Positions 56,945 to 64,000 of a DNA stretch of 64,000 bases are shown one piece after another; the first letter of the stretch is position 1, and every line of letters begins with the position of its first letter. The position numbers and the translations under genes are program-made. The DNA comes from Molossus alvarezi (Eukaryota; Chordata; Mammalia; Chiroptera; Molossidae). The stretch is from positions 39,521,488-39,585,487 of the forward strand of contig CM073897.1 of assembly GCA_037176705.1 (NCBI GenBank). Reading direction: 5' to 3'. Under the pieces are notes generated by a model. That model searched no databases and had not been told where the DNA came from. It saw only the letters and a list, made by a program, of their open reading frames with translations.

Positions 56945-57185
56945 ATAGTGGAGTATGAATAGTCTCTGAAATTAGAGAAACCTGGCTCAGCTTCCAGTTT
57001 TACTACATATTATCTGTGTGACACTTGACAAGTTACTTATTCTCTTCCATTTACCTATCTATCAAATAAAGGAATAGAATACTTAACTTTCAGGGTTGTT
57101 GTGAGGGTTATATGAGAATCTGTGTGAAAGGGCTGAATGTTCCCAGGCATAGAGTAAATGACTATTAATTACTTTATTATTTTTT
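56945..57185 (+). repeat. MIR SINE, near full length
   Basis: gagaaacctggctcagcttc, attatctgtgtgacacttga, caagttacttattctcttcc, ttcagggttgttgtgagggt, tgttcccaggcatagagtaa, all in sense MIR order. Confidence 0.85.
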
Positions 57186-57419
57186 GTTTCCACCCTACTT
57201 TATATGAATATCCTGCAATTAACTAAATGACAAATTTTAGCTAAATTATAGCAAATACTAAGTTTGGGAAACAAAATATAGGCTAGGTTCTATATTAGAC
57301 ATGAAGAAAAGAACCAGCACCTGTGTCTGTGATCCACACAGGGTAAAGGTCATTCAAATACCATCTTTTTTATAATTTACCCATATACACAGTCTCATCA
57401 ACTAAAAGCCTTTTTCTCT

Positions 57420-57770
57420 CCCTTATTTTTCATTCAGTCAACATATTGAACAATTACTATGAGCAAGCTACAGTGCTAGCTGTCATAGGCTTAGTGACCG
57501 AGAGGATAATGATTCCTAATTGCCTTGACTTTGCAGTCGGGGGGACATAGGCAATTTCGGTTTACAGGACATTTCAGCCAAATATGATCATTGTGATGAT
57601 AGAGAATTAGGACAGTCAGAGGAGAGAGAGTTCTTAGAGTAAATGGTGGCTGGGATTAGAGATGAAGACCAGATAGGCCAAGTGAAGAGATGGAAGGAGC
57701 TGGAGGTCAAATTGGTGAGCAGCCCGACTTGTGTTAGAATCCAGGAAAGACAGGACACTCTGAAATGGAG
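57420..57770 (+). repeat. Ancient unclassified mammalian repeat
   Basis: tcaacatattgaacaattac, tatgagcaagctacagtgct, then G/A-rich gtcagaggagagagagttct and aggccaagtgaagagatgga. Same family layout as 43375 and 62830. Confidence 0.45.
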
Positions 57771-58074
57771 GTCTGGCCTGTGTGAAGAATTGAATTAAAA
57801 AAATAATCTCTCAATCTAGGTAGAATGCAGATAAAGAAAAGTTGATGCCTAGGAAGAGATGAAAGAAAAAAAACAACGAAATAAATAACCAAGAGATTAG
57901 AAATCTATATCATGAAGGACTTGTTAAAATTTTGGACTCAGACAATGGGGAAAATCTCTTAACACCTCAGTAGTCCCCTGTTAATTATGTATTTTTCACA
58001 TCCCAGTGTGCATGATACTTATTGATAACCGTATATTTCTGATGTACTATGCTATCCTTCAGGAGCCATAATAT

Positions 58075-58200
58075 GGCATTCATTCAACACAGCACAACAC
58101 TTATTATATGCCCCACCTTTCTCAACTTCCAAGTGACCTTCACAGCTGTCACCTCATTAAATCCTCTTAATAACCTTTTAAGAAATGGCTTTCTCATTGC
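58075..58200 (-). repeat. MIR SINE fragment
   Basis: Antisense MIR 3' part: acaacacttattatatgccc, tcacctcattaaatcctctt, aataaccttttaag. The 91-codon open frame 58049-58324 overlaps it and a MITE and is spurious. Confidence 0.6.
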
Positions 58201-58307
58201 TTCCTATATGGAAATAAAATATTTGAGTTACATACATGGAATGACTAGCACATGGAGAACCCAGGACATGAACACAAAACAGATATCAATGAGAGAAATG
58301 TTCTGTT

Positions 58308-58434
58308 CAAGGTGGGGAGGGTAAAAGTGGGTTTACAGTTGTGCATAGGTGAAACATAGAGTGTGTATTTTTATTTATTAATTATTGTATTATTTTCCAC
58401 AAGAACAATTGTAAACTTACTTTTGACCACTCTG
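58308..58434 (+). mobile_element. Mariner-type MITE (copy 2)
   Basis: The left end caaggtggggagggtaaaag then tgggtttacagttgt mirrors the right end acaattgtaaacttactttt then gaccactctg, followed by TA at 58435-58436. The core tttatttattaattattgta matches copy 1 at 13642. About 127 bp, no transposase. Confidence 0.75.
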
Positions 58435-58444
58435 TACGTAGACA

Positions 58445-58594
58445 TATCCAATAACATGGCCACTAGCCACATGTGGCTAATAAGCTCTTGTAATGTGGCC
58501 AGTGAAACTGAGAAATGGAATTTTAAATTTTTTTAATTTCAATCAATTTAAATGCAAATAGTCATGTGCAGCTTAGGGCTACCATACTGGCAGT
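58445..58594. mobile_element. Old DNA-transposon MITE with inverted ends
   Basis: The left end tccaataacatggccactag then ccacatg is the imperfect inverse of the right end catgtgcagcttagggctac then catactggca. The middle is A/T-rich. It resembles a common ancient mammalian MITE, but I cannot name it. It lies 10 bp from the mariner MITE. Confidence 0.5.
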
Positions 58595-58833
58595 CGAGCT
58601 ATATATTATCACATCTTATAATATGTGCTTAATAAAGGGGTATCAAATAAACACATGTGTATTTTAGAGGATTATTTCATAAATATGTCATTCATGTATG
58701 ATTTTTAATTCTATATCATTTATATGTTTGAAATGTTCTGTTCATAGACCTAAATAAAACTAGCATACGTTTTCTCTATCATATTTTGACAAAAAAAAAA
58801 AAAGAAATATATATATTTTATTTATTTATTTTT

Positions 58834-58918
58834 GGTACATGCTCCTAGTGGGAACCGAACCCAGGACTCTCTAATCCACAGGCTGATGCTCCAACTGCTG
58901 AGCCAGATCAGCCAGGGC
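58834..58918 (-). mobile_element. VES SINE, type B, 3'-truncated fragment
   Basis: Only the sense 5' third is present: ggtacatgctcctagtggga, accgaacccaggactctcta (B-box), gctgagccagatcagccagg. It joins directly to an A/T-rich tract (58789-58833) on the side where the sense 3' body should be. The short repeat gacaaaa flanks both. Confidence 0.85.
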
Positions 58919-59149
58919 AACGACAAAACTATATTTTATAATGATTGACTTTCCTTATGAAGACATACATTTTTGAAGCTCTTAGCATTGTGGCAACAGC
59001 AATTTGTTTGAATATGTTTGTATTATATTATCTATACATTGTTAAAGTTATTAATCGTCATATAAATGATATTATGTCTTTTTCTTTAAATTAGCCAGAA
59101 TATCACATTCTCCATGTATTCTATGAAAAGTAATTACATAAGTACTGAG

Positions 59150-59532
59150 TGTACTAGTTTGCTAGGGCTGCCAGAACAGTGTATCACATACTGGATGGCT
59201 GAAGCAACAGAAGTGTATCTTCTCACAGTTCTGGAAGCTGGGAGTCCATGATCAAGGTGTCTGCAGAATTGGTTTCCTCTAAGACCCCTCTCCTTAGCTT
59301 GCAGATTGACATCCCTCTGTGCATAGGGACCTCTGGTGTCTTTCTGTATGTCTTATCTCCTCTTCTAATGAAGACACCAGTCATTCTGGATCAGTGCCCA
59401 CCATAATGGCCTCATTTTATGGTAATTACCTTTTGAAATGCCCTATCTTAAAATACAGTCACCTTCTGAGGTACTGGGTTTAGGGCTTCAACATATGCAT
59501 TTGAAGAATGGGGTACAATTTAGTCCATAACA
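59150..59532 (+). mobile_element. Ancient solo LTR, ERVL/MLT2-like (copy 4)
   Basis: Starts tgtactagtttgctagggct and ends tttagtccataaca. It contains ggatggctgaagcaacagaa, cagttctggaagctgggagt, gatcaaggtgtctgcagaat, aagacaccagtcattctgga and tactgggtttagggcttcaa. It is the best preserved of the five. No coding region. Confidence 0.75.
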
Positions 59533-59539
59533 TCGCCTT

Positions 59540-60045
59540 CCAGACTATCTCTTTGTCTGCCTTTCACAGGAGATCCTGAAGAGGATTCTGAGCACAAAAT
59601 TGGAGATTATTAAATCATTTTACAACTATCCTGTACTTTTAAAGTATATAGTGATACAAGAGATGATTGATTCAGGCAAAACACTTATCTTCAATTTTTT
59701 ATAAGACAGAAAATTAGTGGAAAATGCTAAAGGCCAGTCATTAATTTCCAACAAGCATTTTGAAGTACAATGCCCTACAATTTGTATTAGGACTTATAAA
59801 ATGTGAATCATTTTATTGTCTATAATAAAAATGTAATTTCATTAAAATTAATCCTGCAGGCTAAAAAAAAAAAAATTAAGTATATTTATTCCTTCAAATG
59901 TACTTCTGGTTTTAATGTTTGTTTGCTTAGGATACATTTTGACCAGTGAAATAATGGAAACTTGCATTTATATGCCAGTAGAATCCATTCTTCCCCCGAT
60001 GACAACTTTAAATAAAAAGCACATTTTGATTAGTAACGTGAAATG
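59540..60045. other. AT-rich unique sequence
   Basis: Nothing recognised. Confidence 0.4.
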
Positions 60046-60057
60046 CCATAAAATATA

Positions 60058-60250
60058 AGACTTACACTAGAAGGAAAGGGGGATGGGAGAATGGTAGAAG
60101 AGGGAAAAGGGGGATAAAAGGTTATAGAAGGAGACTTGACTGGGGTGGTAAAGACACTTTAATATACAGATGATGCATTAAATAATTGTACACCTTAGAG
60201 TATATGATTATATTAACCAATCGATTCAATAAAAATTAAATTTTAATAAA
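60058..60250 (+). mobile_element. 5'-truncated L1 3' UTR
   Basis: gaatggtagaagagggaaaa, ggttatagaaggagacttga, ctggggtggtaaagacactt, acagatgatgcattaaataa, attgtacaccttagagtata, then tcaataaaaattaaatttta: the end of an L1 3' UTR of a different subfamily from that at 1-832. A likely decayed TSD is agacttacac on the left against agacttataca on the right. Confidence 0.65.
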
Positions 60251-60414
60251 AAGGCTAGACTTATACAACACTAACCTGTGGTAATTCTATCAGTATCTGA
60301 GACTAAATGGCTAAATTCACAGTACGCTAATATGGGGAAAATGGTAATTACATAGCACTGATGTCTTTAATGGCCCATATCTCCAGATGGAGAGGTAATG
60401 TGGAAATTGTCCCA

Positions 60415-60500
60415 GTTGGAGTGAGAGACAATGATGCTTTTACCACTTCCTAGCTGAGTGATCCTAAGCAAGTTAATCTCTGAACCCTGGCATTCACCTA
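60415..60500 (+). repeat. MIR SINE fragment
   Basis: ttaccacttcctagctgagt, gatcctaagcaagttaatct, ctgaaccctggcattcacct: the MIR core in sense. Confidence 0.65.
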
Positions 60501-60504
60501 TCCC

Positions 60505-61905
60505 TAAATCCAATTACTCGGTTCCTTTTCTCCCATTTCTTTAATCCCACAGTGGTATCTGTAGCATCCTTCTGACAAAATAAAAGGGCCTTGAATGAAT
60601 CAGCCTTGACGATTATTCTTAGAAGTGGCTTTTTCTCACCATATTGCTAACTATGTCAATGGTGTTTTTACTGAGGAATAGAAGGTTGGCCAGTTAGTCC
60701 CTTCATTTTACCAAGTGAGCACAAATATGGGGAACCTAGAATTTAATAACTAAATTCTCAGTCTTATTATTGCAAAGTGTGATTAAATCCTTAAGAGCTG
60801 GAGATTTGGAGAGTTGTGGTATGGTTAATATGGCCAGCCTCACTTGCCATTTCTGCATTCCCATTGCATGAATAAACCCAATGATCAGGCTTCAAGTGAC
60901 CCTTGCTCTATAGGATATCTCTTTTGGTCCCTCAAACTACCTGAGAGTATCACCTGCCACTCTGTTTTTTATTAAACATCCATTTTTCCTCCTTCCTAGA
61001 GCCTGGGTCCTTTTGAAACTAAATGTCCCACATTTTTCTTTATCCAGCTTCTTTTCCAGGCTGCAGTCTTTCCCTAACCTGTTTTGTCATAGAAACTTGG
61101 AGGCCTTGGGCTCAAGTGTGAGTGACAGCATCTAGTTCCAAGGGGGACAGAGGAGATGGATATAAGGAAGACATACTTATAGCCTGCTTTTATTTTTTTA
61201 TTTTTTCATTCTAAATGTTTTTAATTATCCTCAGGGAACTGGAAAAATAATATATGTTTTACATTTTAGTGATGTGTGAGCTTATCTCCTGCCAAGAGAC
61301 CTATAGTGTTTAATAGTGAAGATTCAGACCTCCATGGTTAACGTAATTTGTCAGCGTTGTGCAAAGAGCTAGGCTATCTTCCTTCGGAGAGTAAACAACA
61401 TGAAAACGAAAAAGGGCAATAATAAAACCTCTTGTTAACCTCGTGTTACATAGGGCCATGCCCAAGTTCTTCCTGGTTCTGGTTTTGTTTTAGATTTAGT
61501 CTCTTTGTTTTACTTTTCTTCTCTTTTACTAATTTTACTTTTCATAATTGAAAATAGCCTTTAAAAAAATTTTTTTTTAATTATTTTAAAGCTAGGCAGC
61601 ATGCATTGAAAAATCCAGTTAGTGATGACATTAATCTCATATGATGAAAATAAAATGTTATAATACTTGTGGGCAAGATTAAAATGGATCACTCAGGACA
61701 ATTTCCTTAGAATTAGAATGATATTTTTATATATAGTCATAGCGAGTATTTATGTCACCTTTACTTATTGACACCATGTGTATGTGGGTCAGCAGGAATG
61801 TTAGAGGGTGCTGCTGGAGACTAATACCGAGGAGTGTCTATCTGCAGTAGCAGTTCATGTCTGCCTTTTCTTGCCTACATGATTATTAGGAATGGTTCCA
61901 TCTGT
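60505..61905. other. Unique sequence
   Basis: About 1.4 kb without a recognised repeat or gene. Confidence 0.4.
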
Positions 61906-61909
61906 GATA

Positions 61910-61985
61910 ACAGTAGCTACCATTTACTGAGTGCCTACTATGGACCAGGAAATATGCTAAGGATAGCAATTGTGTCATAGCAAAT
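61910..61985 (-). repeat. MIR SINE 3' fragment
   Basis: tagctaccatttactgagtg, cctactatggaccaggaaat, atgctaaggatagc: antisense MIR end. Confidence 0.6.
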
Positions 61986-62204
61986 AGACTTCTTCCCGAA
62001 AAGTTCAAGTGGAGCAGCTTTAATGATCACCCTTAAATGAACTTACAGAGGTGTTGGCAGAGTTAAAGGAACAAACAGGCATGGTGAGAAACCAGAGACT
62101 GGAAATAATTGGGAGGCCTTACCACCCTCAGGATGGAGGGAAAGAAGAAATAAAATAGCAAACCTCAATGAAAGCTAAAAACACACAACTCTGGCTTCAG
62201 ATCC

Positions 62205-62432
62205 CTTTTTTCTCCTATTGTGATGCCTTTCTTATGGTTGTATCACATCTTAACTAAAATTACATTGATTTATATATCACTTTTATCTCTTCCATGGGAC
62301 TGGAACACAGGGACTCTGTTACATTTCTTTTAAATCTCGCATCAGCTCAGCCTGAGTTTTGCTCTATATCAGGGTCACGGCATTTCACTGAAGAATAAAT
62401 TAATGCATGAATGAGTGAATGAATGAATTTAG
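62205..62432 (+). repeat. L2 LINE 3' end
   Basis: gggactggaacacagggact, ctgttacatttcttttaaat, cagggtcacggcatttcact, then aataaattaatgcatgaatg and a gaatgaatg tip, in sense. Confidence 0.65.
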
Positions 62433-62829
62433 AGTTTTTATGATGTAGTTTCAAAGCCCCTAGTATAAGAAAAGCTCCTTAGCTACTTGTGCTGACATTC
62501 TTCTGTAGAGAAAAATGTGTTTTATGAAAGTGGAGCAGTGTTTCTAATTTGAACTTGCAAAGAGGCAACCTGGAGAAATGGATAGTAGAAAATATACTTC
62601 TGGTGTGTATGTAACAATCTAAAGAACTGCTCCCTTAGAAGCCATAATCTCTTCAGGAGGTAACTCAGAAACAACACCCTGCATTCAGATGAGCAGACTC
62701 AGACTGCTTCCCTTCGGATATCCAATTTTAATCGTTGGATGAATTATACTGGCCTTTCTGATTCTACGTTAGCACTGAAAGCAAGTTTCTGGTATCTAAA
62801 ATAATGAAAATTTTGCTCAACCTTTGAGG

Positions 62830-63215
62830 GTTATTTAATGCCTGGTAATGTAAATCACTGTTATAACTACTAGAAATACAGAACTGGGCAAAAGACTAAA
62901 TTCTTATCCCAGTGGAGCCTAGTCAAGTCTGGAAAAACAGAAAACAGAAACACACCACACACACACAAACACACACACACACACACACACACTCGCACCC
63001 ACAAATGAATCTAAAATGTAATGCCAGAAATGTTTATGTAGTATGAAAATAATAAAACAGAATAAGGCAGTAAAGAATGATGAAGTGCTATTTTAAATAA
63101 GGTGGAGAGGAAAGGTTTCTTTTGGAAGAACGCATTCTAACTGAGATTTTAATAAAGTGAGAAAAGAACTGAGCAGATACTGAGGAATGAGTACCAGGTT
63201 AAGGAAGTGGAAATA
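62830..63215 (+). repeat. Ancient unclassified mammalian repeat with CA microsatellite
   Basis: tactagaaatacagaactgg, cagtggagcctagtcaagtc, taatgccagaaatgtttatg, then ggtttcttttggaagaacgc and actgagattttaataaagtg. Same layout as 43375 and 57420. A CA run interrupts it at 62953-62992. Confidence 0.45.
62953..62992. repeat. CA dinucleotide microsatellite
   Basis: About 18 CA units with a few interruptions. Confidence 0.92.
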
Positions 63216-63331
63216 TATTTAAGGCAGATAAAATAGATGTAGAAAAATAGATGACTTTGAGAATTGCCTTTAATATAATGTATGGAAAAAAAAGGTATAA
63301 TCTACAATAGACACACAAATTTATCATAAGG

Positions 63332-63752
63332 GGTATTAGTTTCTTAGGGCTGCTGAAACAAATCACCACAAACTGGGTGCCTTAAAATAACAGAAATTGG
63401 TTTTCTCACCGTTTTGGAGGATGAAACTCTGAAATCAAGGTGTAGGCATAGCTATGTTCCCTCTGAAACCTCTCCTTGTGTTGTCCCTAGCTTCTGGTGA
63501 CTCATGACCAATCTTTGTGTTTCTTGGTTTGTAGCTGCATTGCTCCAATCATCAGACCGTGGCTTTTTCTCTGTCTGTCTCCACATGCTCATTTTATAAA
63601 GACATAAATCAAATTGGATTAGGGCCCCACCCTGTTCTAGTAGGACCTCATCTTAGCTAATTACCTCAGCACTTTTTTACCAAATAAGGCACATTCTGAG
63701 GTACTTCAACATATCTTTTGTGTGTGTGGGAAGGGATCACAACTCAGCAGAT
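63332..63752 (+). mobile_element. Ancient solo LTR, ERVL/MLT2-like (copy 5, divergent subtype)
   Basis: ggtattagtttcttagggct, caccacaaactgggtgcctt, aaataacagaaattggtttt, gaaatcaaggtgtaggcata, cttctggtgactcatgacca, gccccaccctgttctagtag, gcacattctgaggtacttca. The 3' edge is diffuse. The block gctgcattgctccaatcatc marks a different subtype from copies 1, 2 and 4. Confidence 0.65.
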
Positions 63753-64000
63753 AATGTGGTGTTACTGGAAGGGATTTCTTACTTTAGATAGTCTTCCAGT
63801 CAGGAAATCAGAAGAGTTACGAACGGATGACAGAGGAAACCAATGAACATTTTTCCTTTTGGGGGAAAAATTTTCATAGTGTATCTTAAGGCAAAAACAG
63901 AGTGCTGAAAAGGCTAAATTAACCTCACTCTTGTTAATTTTAGGAAAAGTTAGTTCTAGAATTGCTTTTACTCCCAGGATCATAAGCAAGACCAACTATT
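63753..64000. other. Unique sequence to window end
   Basis: The 77-codon minus-strand open frame (63762-63995) has no recognisable domain. Confidence 0.4.

Noticed and set aside
1..64000. Helitron (HeliBat) or piggyBac copies expected in vesper bats
   Set aside because: I looked for the typical Helitron start and end motifs and for piggyBac-type ends and saw none that I could support.
1..64000. Internal genes (gag, pol, env) belonging to the LTRs
   Set aside because: Only LTR sequence is present at each of the five sites. No internal retroviral coding region is visible.
1..64000. CRISPR array, operon or bacterial-type gene cluster
   Set aside because: The repeats are eukaryotic interspersed elements with TSDs or simple microsatellites. 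There are no regularly spaced repeats with unique spacers.

Overview
The window is mammalian nuclear DNA with no recognisable protein-coding gene. It fits an intergenic or deep intronic stretch of a bat genome, most likely a vesper bat (Vespertilionidae) or close relative. The evidence is at least 22 tRNA-derived SINEs of the bat VES family, short hAT and mariner-type DNA transposons, and L1, L2, MIR and ancient LTR fossils. All open reading frames are short (127 codons or less). Most have no codon structure, or lie inside SINE, L1, LTR or MIR copies.

Two VES forms are distinguished. Type A (sense) begins gcccagctggtgtggctcag, has a B-box like ggttcgattcctgg, a CT-rich tail and then aaaatcaataaa. 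Type B (sense) begins gccctggcctgtttggctca, has a central cctcggttgcagtttgtccc and ends in gaaaaatgtcctcgggtgag plus an A-rich tail. Sixteen copies are on the minus strand and six on the plus. Many keep clear target-site duplications (TSDs), so insertion edges can be read directly.

Layout: 1-830 is the 3' end of an L1 with a broken ORF2. 860-4780 holds a MER5-like hAT element, a triplicated TG minisatellite and MIR/L2 relics. 4783-5771 is a nest of SINEs and truncated L1 tails. 8417-10056 contains two non-autonomous hAT copies plus an L2. 12601-14733 has a SINE, a mariner MITE and an ERVL-like LTR. 15480-17510 has a GGAA tract, MIRs and an unclassified repeat-like block. 18263-21742 and 27031-31673 are SINE-rich and include a SINE-in-SINE nest. 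25030-25713 may be a processed retrocopy. 33863-43913 carries more SINEs, an old L1, a pogo/Tigger-like element and a GC-rich hAT element. 43914-64000 is SINE-poor (two copies in 20 kb) and has four of the five ERVL-like LTRs, all in one orientation, plus MIR/L2 relics, a second mariner MITE and an L1 3' end.

No tRNA, rRNA, CRISPR array, operon or classical gene is seen. The biology visible is a layered record of transposition: MIR/L2 first, then the ERVL-like LTRs and MER5-type elements, then the bat hAT and mariner MITEs and the VES SINEs and L1. Family names come from recognition by eye, not from a database search, and boundaries are approximate unless a TSD is stated.
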